From positions 1 through 8,373 of the forward strand of contig URJN01000085.1 in assembly GCA_900548125.1 (NCBI GenBank): a stretch of DNA of 8,373 nt, read 5' to 3'. Made by a program: the position numbers and the translations under genes. Of the stretch, positions 1 through 6,172 are shown piece by piece (position 1 is the stretch's first letter; every line of letters begins with the position of its first letter). The notes under the pieces were generated by a model. The model was not told the DNA's origin. It saw only the letters and a program-made list of their open reading frames with translations, and searched no databases. The stretch comes from an uncultured Eubacteriales bacterium (GTDB taxonomy: Bacteria > Bacillota > Clostridia > Christensenellales > Aristaeellaceae).

Positions 1-1745
1 CCGACACCAACGATTTCAATATCTTCAGGATTGTTGAATATGCTCTGTTCTCCCCACTGATTATTCGTGTTCTGACTCCAGCGCAGTCTGTCCGAAAGCC
101 CCAGCGGTTTTCCAATTCTCTCCTTCGGAACCATCACCTTGACCGTATAGGTGATATAGTCCGAATCGGTTGTTGCGGTCTTTTCCAGAACCTCCGCCTT
201 TGCCGTTTGCTGGTTCGGTCCGAGATTTCCGTTTCCGCTGTCTTTATCCCCATCAAATTCAGCAACGTTTGTCACGTTCAGCCAGCTGTCCTTATACTTC
301 TCGTTTCTCGTAACCTTCGTTGCATATTCCACCGTGCAGCGTTTCGCTTCCGCATAATTGGGCGTCTTGAATTCGAATCCGGTTTCTTGGCCGTTTCCAT
401 CTGTCTTAACAGTGAAATAACTGCCGAAATCGGGGTCGCCTTTCTTGACCTTGATGGTTTGAAGCAGATTATCGCTAGTTTCCGCGAAACCTTTATACAG
501 CTTGATGGTGATTGTGTCATCCGTCAGCTCCATAGCGTCGATGCCCTGCGCAAGCGGCGTCCAGCTGTCCGTCGCCGTTGCGCCCGAAACAGCTTCCGTT
601 CCGTTGCCGATGGTCAGCTTCCATTTTACGGTCTGGGTCTTGCTGTCCGCGCTGACAAAATCCTTGCCGACCTTCTTTTTACCCTCAAACTGATAGCCCG
701 GCGTCGTTTTATCGTTCCAGCCGTCGTCCGCGTTCGCCTTAACATAGTTCGCGCCGACGGTCACGTTCTTGTATTCACCCTTGAGGTCATCCAGATTCAG
801 CGCAACGTCGTACTTGATTTCGTACTCGGTGTCCTTGGGAATGGGTTTCTGGGTGAATTCCAAATCAAAGCCGGTGTAATCGCCCTCGCCGTTTTGGTGA
901 TGCACCACGGAATAATGCTCCGCAGGTACAGGCTCAAGCGTGCCGTCTGCCTTCTTGAGCATGACGGTAAAGCTGCTCATCGCGCCGATTGCGGTTCCGC
1001 TCTGAACTCGGTCCATGATTTTGAAGGTATTCGCGTCCGCATCCAAAACCTTGGCGTTGATGGTGTACGAGATCTTCGTTTTATCCTCGCTCAGTTCGCT
1101 GTTCTTGGTTACCTCAGCGCGCGGCGGCGTCGTCGGCACTTTGACATTGACATTCAGCTCAACGCCGTTGCCGAATTGAATCTTCGTGCTTCCCTGTTTT
1201 CCGTCGAATTCGCCCTCGAATTCAAAGTTCAGCCATGCGTTGCCGTAATAATCGACGAAGCTCGTGCCCTTGCTGCTGTCCTCAAAATAATCCTTGCCGT
1301 TCTCCGTGTAAAACGGGGTAAAAATCAGCTGATTGTTTTTGATTTCAAATACACCGACACGATTTTGACCGGCGAACACCGGAAAGTTGGATTTATCCTG
1401 AATTTTCAGTCCCTCGGGGAAGGTATAGACCAGCTTTCCTTCGGCATTAAGCACGAACTGCTTATGCTCGTCGCCTTCTGCAAAGGTCATGCTGAATTTG
1501 TATTTCTTGCCCAGCTCAACATCCTTGTTCACATCGGTGATGGTGTTTCCTTTTTCGTCCTTGATGGTGATGCCGGTAAGCAGCTCGTCCATGCCGTTGA
1601 TGCCCGCGTTGCCCGCATATTGGCTCGCCGGCAAAACACGAACCTGAACCGCGCTTGAAATCGTTTCAGCCGCCGCAGGCACGACGCCGGTAAAAAGCAT
1701 CATCAGCGTCAACAGCAGGCTTATAAAGCGTTCGAATTTCTTCAT
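1..1745 (-). CDS. Secreted multi-domain Ig-like surface adhesin (partial, C-terminus beyond left edge)
   Basis: I translated this frame by hand. It stays open for 581 codons from the ATG at 1745 to base 3 with no stop, so the gene runs off the window. Residues 1-26 are a classic signal peptide: MKK start, hydrophobic core FISLLLTLMMLF, and probable cleavage after VVPAAA. After it come a first beta-rich region (about 30-205) and repeated modules starting near residues 210 (AEVTKNSELSED), 356 (KKKVGKDFVSADS) and 517 (AEVLEKTATTDSDY). Each module begins with a Lys-containing strand followed by a Y/W-x-hydrophobic strand, such as ISYTINAKV, VKWKLTIGNG or ITYTVKVMV. Modules end in YEIKYDVAL or VEYATKV strands and an Asn-rich strand (YKNVTVGANYV, WLNVTNVAEF). 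This is the layout of Cna/SpaA-type adhesin domains, which often carry Lys-Asn isopeptide bonds; the bonds here are inferred. Any LPXTG or other anchor would lie beyond the edge. Its ATG overlaps the upstream stop codon, so it is probably translationally coupled. Base composition is lower in GC than in the other genes. Confidence 0.9.
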   Translation of the reverse strand, partial: MKKFERFISLLLTLMMLFTGVVPAAAETISSAVQVRVLPASQYAGNAGINGMDELLTGITIKDEKGNTITDVNKDVELGKKYKFSMTFAEGDEHKQFVLNAEGKLVYTFPEGLKIQDKSNFPVFAGQNRVGVFEIKNNQLIFTPFYTENGKDYFEDSSKGTSFVDYYGNAWLNFEFEGEFDGKQGSTKIQFGNGVELNVNVKVPTTPPRAEVTKNSELSEDKTKISYTINAKVLDADANTFKIMDRVQSGTAIGAMSSFTVMLKKADGTLEPVPAEHYSVVHHQNGEGDYTGFDLEFTQKPIPKDTEYEIKYDVALNLDDLKGEYKNVTVGANYVKANADDGWNDKTTPGYQFEGKKKVGKDFVSADSKTQTVKWKLTIGNGTEAVSGATATDSWTPLAQGIDAMELTDDTITIKLYKGFAETSDNLLQTIKVKKGDPDFGSYFTVKTDGNGQETGFEFKTPNYAEAKRCTVEYATKVTRNEKYKDSWLNVTNVAEFDGDKDSGNGNLGPNQQTAKAEVLEKTATTDSDYITYTVKVMVPKERIGKPLGLSDRLRWSQNTNNQWGEQSIFNNPEDIEIVGV

Positions 1746-4000
1746 GCTTCTTCCTCCTGTGCCGTGTGCAGGCGGCTCACGGTAACGCGCCAATAGCAAT
1801 CTGCGTTCGCCGCGGTCATCGCCACGTCATAGCTCTGCCCGTTTGCGCCGTCGATGTCCTCCCAGCTCTCGCCGTCGCGGGAGAACTGCCACTGGAACAT
1901 CAGGTCTGCGGGCTCTGCGCCCTGAATCATCGCCACAAAGCTGATTGTCGCGCCCTCCGGAACGAGTCCGTCCTCGGGAATATCGACGATAACCGTCACG
2001 TTGACCTCGTCCTCGCGCTCCGCTTCATCCGAAGTCGCAACGTCCGTTTCGTCCTCGCGTTCCGCTTCATCAGAGGTTGCGGCTGTCGGCGTTGCCGTCG
2101 GTTCCGGCGTAGGTGTTGCCGTCGGTTCTGCCGTAGGCGTTGCCGTCGGCTCTGCCGTAGGCGTTGCCGTCGGCTCTGCCGTGGGCGTTGCCGTCGGTTC
2201 TTCCGTAGGCGTTGCCGTCGGCTCTGCCGTGGGCGTTGCCGTCGGTTCCGGCGTAGGTGTCGCCGTCGGCTCTGCCGTGGGCGTTGCCGTCGGTTCTGCC
2301 GTAGGCGTTGCCGTCGGTTCTGCCGTGGGCGTTGCCGTCGGTTCTGCCGTGGGCGTTGCCGTCGGTTCCGGCGTAGGTGTTGCTTCCTCAATATAATACG
2401 AATTGATGCGGTATTCGACCTCGCCGATTGGCAGTCCATCCACATCCCATCCGCTCTGCGCAAAACGCTCCATACACGTCTGCGCATCCAGCGGCTTCGA
2501 GCGAACGCGCTTGAGGCTGATATATCCGTCAACCAAACCGTTTTCGGTCGCGACCGTCACATGGAGCGCATAACTCTGCGCCTTCGGACGCTCGCAATAT
2601 CCGTCCGCAATCAGTACCGCGCCATCGTCATAAACCGAACCGATGCGCTTTTGAAGTTCTTCATCCTTGTAGAGGTTGACCTCCAGCTGATTGGTTTGCA
2701 CATATGCCGCGCCGTTCTTCTCAATGGCGGCGATAACCTTGGGCAGACCCGCGGTCGGGTCTTGCGTCGGTTCGGGGGTTGCGGTCGGTTCTGCCGTAGG
2801 TTCTGGCGTTGCCGTCGCCGCAGGTGCTTCCGTTGCGGTCGGTGCTTCCGTCGTGGTCGGTTCTGCCGTTGCGGTCGGTGCTTCCGTCGCAGTCGGTTCT
2901 GCCGTCGTGGTCGGCTCTGCCGTTGCAGTCGGTGCTTCCGTCGCGGTCGGTGCTTCCGTCGCGGTCGGTGCTTCCGTCGCGGTCGGTGCTTCCGTTATGA
3001 TTGGCGTCTTTTCAGGTGCGGGCGTTTCGCGCGGCGTAAACCCGACCGTTTCCAGCGGATAGCCGCCATAACCAAAGCGGCTGTTTTCATGCTCGCGAAT
3101 GTAGGCTTCTTCTTTGATGCCGTCCGCGCTCAGCGCGCCCAGACGGACATAGCCCAGCCGCACCTCGCCGCCGTCGGCAAACGCAATACAGACCGAATAG
3201 CCGTCCTCGCCCAAGTCTTCATATCCGACAGCAAGCGTCATGCCGCCATCCGCCAGCGTACCCATCAGGCGTTCCAGCGAACCACGTTCGAATACCTTCA
3301 CGCCGTTCCCGCAGATTCGGACATAGACCGCGCCCTCGTTCTCGATGCGCTCAATCAGCGCGGGACGCTTTGCTTCCACCGTGTCTTCGACGGGGGCTTC
3401 CGTCGCTACGGGTGCTTCCGTTGCCACGGGTGCTTCCGTCGCTACGGGTGCTTCTGTCGCCGCAGGTGCTTCCGTCGCTACAGGGGCTTCCATTGCCACG
3501 GGTGCTTCCGTTGCCACGGGTGCTTCCGTTGCCACAGGTGCTTCCGTCGCTACAGGGGCTTCCGTTGCCACAGGTGCTTCCGTTGCCACGGGAGCTTCCG
3601 TCGCTACAGGTGCTTCCGTCGCCACGGGTGCTTCCGTCGCTACAGGGGCTTCCGTCGCCACGGGTGCTTCCGTTGCTACGGGTGCTTCCGTCTCTGTAGG
3701 TGCTTCCGTCTCTGTAGGTGCTTCCGTCGCCGCAGGTTCGCTTTGCTCGATCGGCTGCGTGTTCTCAACAATCGTCTGAGGTTCATCAGCCGGCTGAGGT
3801 TCTTCAGCCTGCGTCGGCTGGACGCTGACCGGCTCGCTGACCGCAACAGAATCGGCTGCCTGCGCGCCCGTCTGCTCGTGATCGCCGTGAGCAGCGTCGT
3901 CCGCTTCCTCTGCTCCGGCATATTGCATCTTCATCGGTGCTTTGCTGGCGATTACCAGCATTGCCGCCGCCAGAGCCACCGCAGCATTTCTTTTATTCAT
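1742..4000 (-). CDS. Secreted modular surface protein: repeat linkers, two SH3-like domains and a C-terminal Ig-like domain
   Basis: The product has 752 residues. An in-frame GTG exists at 4009, but it sits on the ribosome binding site, so the ATG at 4000 is preferred. In order I see: an N-terminal hydrophobic export segment (about 5-19, AAVALAAAMLVIA); an acidic, Gln/Pro-rich stretch; an ATEAPV hexapeptide linker (about 90-203); globular domain A (about 205-330); a second Pro/Thr linker (about 334-415); domain B (about 416-537); an ATPTAEPT octapeptide linker (about 539-638); two copies of ATSDEAERED; and an Ig-like domain (about 667-752) with FQWQFSRDGESWEDI and the YWRVTV strand. Domains A and B are related to each other: I-x-x-IE-x-x-GA-x-YV, then R-x-G(S/T)-x-x-DG, then GY(V/I)-x-L. 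They resemble SH3-like wall-binding domains, which is an inference. There is no LPXTG and no C-terminal membrane segment. The gene heads an operon with the adhesin. The specific function is unknown; cell-surface location is likely. Confidence 0.88.
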   Translation of the reverse strand: MNKRNAAVALAAAMLVIASKAPMKMQYAGAEEADDAAHGDHEQTGAQAADSVAVSEPVSVQPTQAEEPQPADEPQTIVENTQPIEQSEPAATEAPTETEAPTETEAPVATEAPVATEAPVATEAPVATEAPVATEAPVATEAPVATEAPVATEAPVATEAPVATEAPVAMEAPVATEAPAATEAPVATEAPVATEAPVATEAPVEDTVEAKRPALIERIENEGAVYVRICGNGVKVFERGSLERLMGTLADGGMTLAVGYEDLGEDGYSVCIAFADGGEVRLGYVRLGALSADGIKEEAYIREHENSRFGYGGYPLETVGFTPRETPAPEKTPIITEAPTATEAPTATEAPTATEAPTATAEPTTTAEPTATEAPTATAEPTTTEAPTATEAPAATATPEPTAEPTATPEPTQDPTAGLPKVIAAIEKNGAAYVQTNQLEVNLYKDEELQKRIGSVYDDGAVLIADGYCERPKAQSYALHVTVATENGLVDGYISLKRVRSKPLDAQTCMERFAQSGWDVDGLPIGEVEYRINSYYIEEATPTPEPTATPTAEPTATPTAEPTATPTAEPTATPTAEPTATPTPEPTATPTAEPTATPTEEPTATPTAEPTATPTAEPTATPTAEPTATPTPEPTATPTAATSDEAEREDETDVATSDEAEREDEVNVTVIVDIPEDGLVPEGATISFVAMIQGAEPADLMFQWQFSRDGESWEDIDGANGQSYDVAMTAANADCYWRVTVSRLHTAQEEEA
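1753..1758 (-). promoter_or_regulatory. Ribosome binding site of the adhesin, inside the upstream gene
   Basis: AGGAGG lies 7 bases before the ATG at 1745. It is part of the last codons of the upstream gene (Gln-Glu-Glu-Glu-Ala-stop), so the acidic tail of that protein doubles as the start signal for the adhesin. Confidence 0.85.
2001..2084 (-). repeat. Tandem duplication, 2 x 42 bp
   Basis: Two adjacent 42-base units (2001-2042 and 2043-2084) agree at about 30 of 42 positions. They encode the acidic 14-mers ATSDEAEREDETDV and ATSDEAEREDEVNV just before the C-terminal Ig-like domain. Most differences are at unit edges or third codon positions, so the protein repeat is better kept than the DNA. 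Confidence 0.8.
2088..2375 (-). repeat. Tandem array of 12 x 24 bp (octapeptide linker ATPTAEPT)
   Basis: Twelve contiguous 24-base units carry the plus-strand core GTTGCCGTCGG. Eight units encode the TAEPTATP form, three (first, seventh and twelfth) have Pro instead of Ala (TPEP), and the fifth has Glu (TEEP). Units differ mainly at silent positions. Because the unit is a multiple of three, gain or loss of units keeps the frame. Confidence 0.92.
2823..3002 (-). repeat. Tandem array of 10 x 18 bp (hexapeptide linker TEAPTA)
   Basis: Ten 18-base units encode the linker between the two SH3-like domains, mixing TEAPTA and TAEPTT or TAEPTA forms. A more irregular Pro/Thr/Glu stretch (about 2757-2822, TATPEPT-like) continues it toward domain B. 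The last three regular units and the first degenerate one at 2931-3002 are nearly identical to each other, which points to recent duplication. Confidence 0.87.
3393..3734 (-). repeat. Tandem array of 19 x 18 bp (hexapeptide linker ATEAPV)
   Basis: Nineteen contiguous 18-base units share the plus-strand core GCTTCCGT. Sixteen encode the VATEAP type, including one VAMEAP and one AATEAP variant. The three closest to the N-terminus are diverged (TETEAP twice, then AATEAP). The 18-mer GTCGCTACAGGGGCTTCC spans unit junctions 5/6, 9/10 and 14/15, which suggests that blocks of several units were copied. The encoded segment should be an extended, acidic, disordered stalk. Confidence 0.93.
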
Positions 4001-4008
4001 AGCGAACA

Positions 4009-4015
4009 CTCCCTC
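4009..4015 (-). promoter_or_regulatory. Ribosome binding site that fixes the start of the repeat protein
   Basis: GAGGGAG lies 8 bases before the ATG at 4000. The upstream in-frame GTG at 4009 overlaps the last base of this motif and has no better site before it, so the ATG is the likely start. Confidence 0.75.
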
Positions 4016-4118
4016 TTGATTGACAGTTATTTAACAGAATCTCATTGTTTCCAGCCGTTTGACGCTCATGTTTTCTTCGCCGTTCCATACTTTTCCACAT
4101 GTAACATTTTTCGGTAAC

Positions 4119-4147
4119 ATTATAGCAGATATCTTGTAGGTTGACAA
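4119..4147 (-). promoter_or_regulatory. Extended -10 sigma-A promoter of the surface-protein operon
   Basis: On the minus strand TTGTCA (4142-4147) is followed by a 17-base spacer and a perfect TATAAT (4119-4124). The spacer ends in TGC, which makes a TGn extended -10. Transcription would start near 4112, giving a leader of about 110 bases before the ATG at 4000. It should drive both the repeat protein and the coupled adhesin. Confidence 0.82.
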
Positions 4148-4160
4148 TGCATTTGCCGCG

Positions 4161-4200
4161 TTTTCGTAGTGTTTTCGTTCAATTTTCGCCTCGATTTTTT
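4161..4200 (-). promoter_or_regulatory. Phased A-tracts upstream of the -35 (curved DNA or UP element)
   Basis: On the minus strand CGAAAA occurs three times with exactly 11-base spacing (plus-strand TTTTCG at 4161, 4172 and 4183), and an A6 tract follows at 4195-4200. The tracts lie 14 to 53 bases upstream of the -35 hexamer, on about the same face of the helix. This arrangement bends DNA and can contact the RNA polymerase alpha subunit. A regulator that binds direct repeats is the alternative reading. Confidence 0.55.
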
Positions 4201-4320
4201 AATTCGATCGGCTCGCAAAGCGAACCCATTCAGGCATCTTTATACTCCGGCTTTCTCTGCTGATTTCTCATATGCCGCAATGCTTTCTGCGCTGTTTTTG
4301 TTCTCTCGCAACGCAACGCG

Positions 4321-4360
4321 GAAAAGCTGTCGATTTGGGCTTAGCCCGCCTCTGACAGCT
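4321..4360 (-). terminator. Candidate intrinsic terminator of the SipL-like gene
   Basis: Minus-strand AGCTGTC (4354-4360) pairs with GACAGCT (4325-4331). An inner hairpin GGGC-TAA-GCCC sits in the loop, and TTTTC follows the 3' arm. It begins 12 bases after the TAA stop. The T-run is short, so termination may be partial. Confidence 0.5.
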
Positions 4361-4372
4361 CCGTCGGCTATG

Positions 4373-5890
4373 TTATTTTCTAAACGCCAGCAGTGCGCCC
4401 TTTCCCGCAGGGCGCAGGTTCTCCTCGGCGACGCGAAGCCGTCTTGCCGTCTGCCAGCGCGATTCGCCCCGTGCCGGCCAAACCAGTATAAATCCCCGTT
4501 CCGATGCGGGCGATGGGCTTCTCCGAATCTCCGTCACGCCGTCGATATGACGCACACCCTGCTTTACGGCATGCAGCCCGACGACACAGCGCACCTCGAC
4601 CCTGTCGCTCGTCGCCGCGGCGGGCGTTGTTTCGATGATGCGCGCCTGTGCGCTCATCCCCTCCCCCGCTTCGATGGGGAACGTCATGGCAAACGGCTCG
4701 CGCATCCGCACAGAATACGGAATATCCGAATCGACAGGCAGATAGATGATGGTGACCGCCATGATGCCCTCCGCGTCCAGCCGCCTGCCCGACGGCGAAA
4801 CCCCCGTGATGGTCGGCTGCGCGAATGTGCCCAGCACCGTATCCACCGGCGGCGCATCCTTGGGCAGCGTGATTTGCAGACGAACGCTTTCCCTCGCGTC
4901 CTCGCTTTCTTCAAAGCTGTATACATCCAACGCTTCACGCACCGGCTCAAGCGCATCACCGCTCAGGCTGTACAGGTCTTCCAGAAGCTCTCTTTCTTCC
5001 TGTTCGCACAAAAACAGGCGCACGCGAACCTCCGCCTCCACCCGAAGCGTTCTCCTTTTCTCATCCGCGGCAGAATCCGCCATCACGTCGATCAGCTCTG
5101 CGGAAGCAAGCGGCTGCATACCCTCCGGAATGTCCGCGTTCAGCGTTATCTCAAAGGGAATCTCGTGCGCCGTCGTCACCAGCGGATTGCCTGCTTCCTT
5201 CGGCTTATGCAGAACGCGCACCTCGATTCGTCCGCATACGCCGACCCGCCCCGCGCCGCCCGTCAATTCCGTAACCGTTGCCTCTCCCGATGCGCAAAGT
5301 ACGTCGCCCACGCCGAGCTTGGCAGGCAGATCGAATTCCTCCCGAACGAGCGTCTTGTCCTCGCCCAGCGTCCTGTGCCGGCAAAGCGCGACACGCTGCT
5401 TCTTGATGCGCAGACCGCCGATTTCCCCCTCTGTTGGGCTGTCGATGACCTCGGCGTCCGTGATAAGCTCTTTTTCCGCGGTTTCAAACGCATTGAGCCG
5501 AATGCCCAGCAGCGCGCGCAGGGTCATCCGTCCGTTCGCCGCCGAGCCTTCCGTTTCCTGAACGGCGGCGTCCGCGTCGATGCGCATATCCGTCCCCAGC
5601 CCCTTGACCGGTACGGTATGCTCAAAATCGCAGGTTGTCTCCATCGTCCGGATGCGTGTCAAATCGCCCTGCGTATAGAGAGTCTGAAAACAGACCTGCC
5701 CGCGCAGGATTGCTTTGCCTTCCCCTGCCTGTATGCTCTCCATATGCGCCTGCGCCTGTACGCTCAGCACCGTCACCGCGTCGCGCATGCTCCCCGGAAG
5801 CGTCGCCTCGCCCTCCACGCCAATCTGTTCCTCCTGCGCCGCAATCAGCCGTTCAAAGCGCAGCGTTTCTCGGGATACCTTCAGTTCCAC
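4373..5890 (-). CDS. sipL: SipL-like spore-coat morphogenesis protein (SPOCS/DUF3794 domains and degenerate LysM)
   Basis: The product has 505 residues from a GTG start, fixed by AGGAGG at 5899-5904 with 8-base spacing; a nearby ATG is out of frame. The N-terminal part shows the SPOCS (formerly DUF3794) pattern: IGVEGEATLPGSMRDAVTVL, then AILRGQVCFQTLYTQGD and a D-F-x-H-x-V strand. Related segments follow at about 186-300 (ASGEATVTEL, GRIEVRVLH) and 322-455 (LQITLPKDAPPVDTVLG, AVTIIYLPVDSDIPYS). The last 40 residues are a weakened LysM motif, RGESRWQTARRLRV (from 474), where GDTLW-x-IA-x-R is usual. In Clostridioides difficile, SipL binds the coat ATPase SpoIVA through its LysM domain and helps attach the coat to the forespore. 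That role is inferred here from the same domain order. There is no signal peptide, as expected for a mother-cell cytosolic protein. Another DUF3794 protein of unknown role is the alternative. Confidence 0.85.
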   Translation of the reverse strand: MELKVSRETLRFERLIAAQEEQIGVEGEATLPGSMRDAVTVLSVQAQAHMESIQAGEGKAILRGQVCFQTLYTQGDLTRIRTMETTCDFEHTVPVKGLGTDMRIDADAAVQETEGSAANGRMTLRALLGIRLNAFETAEKELITDAEVIDSPTEGEIGGLRIKKQRVALCRHRTLGEDKTLVREEFDLPAKLGVGDVLCASGEATVTELTGGAGRVGVCGRIEVRVLHKPKEAGNPLVTTAHEIPFEITLNADIPEGMQPLASAELIDVMADSAADEKRRTLRVEAEVRVRLFLCEQEERELLEDLYSLSGDALEPVREALDVYSFEESEDARESVRLQITLPKDAPPVDTVLGTFAQPTITGVSPSGRRLDAEGIMAVTIIYLPVDSDIPYSVRMREPFAMTFPIEAGEGMSAQARIIETTPAAATSDRVEVRCVVGLHAVKQGVRHIDGVTEIRRSPSPASERGFILVWPARGESRWQTARRLRVAEENLRPAGKGALLAFRK

Positions 5891-6049
5891 GCCTCATCCC
5901 TCCTCGGTCTTTCCGCTTTTCAACTGTATGCGGTTCATGCGTAAGGCATGCGCATAAATCAGGCTGAATCCGACTTTATTCCCGCTGAGGTTTCAAGCCA
6001 TTCATGCCTGCTTTGTTTTCCAAGTGGAAATAGACTTGTGAAATCGGAC

Positions 6050-6074
6050 AAAACGCTTTGCGCTTCCGCAGAGC
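6050..6074 (-). terminator. Possible second terminator hairpin
   Basis: Minus-strand GCTCTGCG and CGCAAAGC form an 8-bp stem with one G-T pair around a GAAG loop, followed by GTTTTG. It lies about 70 bases beyond the strong terminator, so it could be a backup terminator or the end of a short transcript. The T-run is weak. Confidence 0.35.
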
Positions 6075-6132
6075 TTTACGCCTTAGCATTCCGGCTTGCC
6101 CCTTAATCCGTGGCAGCACAACGGTTTTAGCC

Positions 6133-6172
6133 CAAAAACAAAAGCGGCTTCCCGCCGCAAAGCAGGAAGCCG
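6133..6172 (-). terminator. Intrinsic terminator of the BMP-family gene
   Basis: Minus-strand CGGCTTCC (6165-6172) pairs with GGAAGCCG (6145-6152) and is followed by CTTTTGTTTTTGG. It begins 22 bases after the stop codon. An A-run before the stem gives a T-run on the other strand, so it may also work in the plus direction. Confidence 0.88.

Larger units (their letters stand above)
4001..4372 (-). other. Noncoding region between the SipL-like gene and the surface operon
   Basis: This 372-base gap holds, in the direction of transcription, the terminator-like hairpin of the upstream gene (4325-4360), a 7-bp stem with an AAA loop at 4210-4226 and no T-run, phased A-tracts (4161-4200), the operon promoter (4119-4147), and a leader of about 110 bases ending in the ribosome binding site. 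I found no convincing small gene. Confidence 0.7.

Noticed and set aside
207..1658. 483-residue plus-strand reading frame opposite the adhesin
   Set aside because: The minus strand is open throughout and encodes a signal peptide and adhesin modules in order. The plus product shows no domain.
2088..3734. Repeat arrays as a CRISPR
   Set aside because: Units are contiguous 18- or 24-base blocks without spacers, and they are in frame within a coding sequence.
1766..4117. 783-residue plus-strand reading frame opposite the repeat protein
   Set aside because: It is rich in Arg/Cys repeats created by the tandem arrays read backwards, has no good ribosome binding site, and covers the promoter of the minus-strand gene. 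The minus frame has a signal peptide, real domains and a proper start.
4210..4226. Hairpin GGCTCGC-AAA-GCGAACC as a terminator
   Set aside because: There is no T-run on either strand after the stem.
4180..4240. 12-codon minus-strand open frame starting MPEWVRF
   Set aside because: It is very short, its upstream sequence is a poor ribosome binding site, and it overlaps a hairpin and the A-tracts.
4169..5944. 591-residue plus-strand reading frame opposite the SipL-like gene
   Set aside because: Its product is an Arg/His/Pro-rich, domain-free string typical of antisense to a GC-rich gene. The minus strand has clear SPOCS domains.
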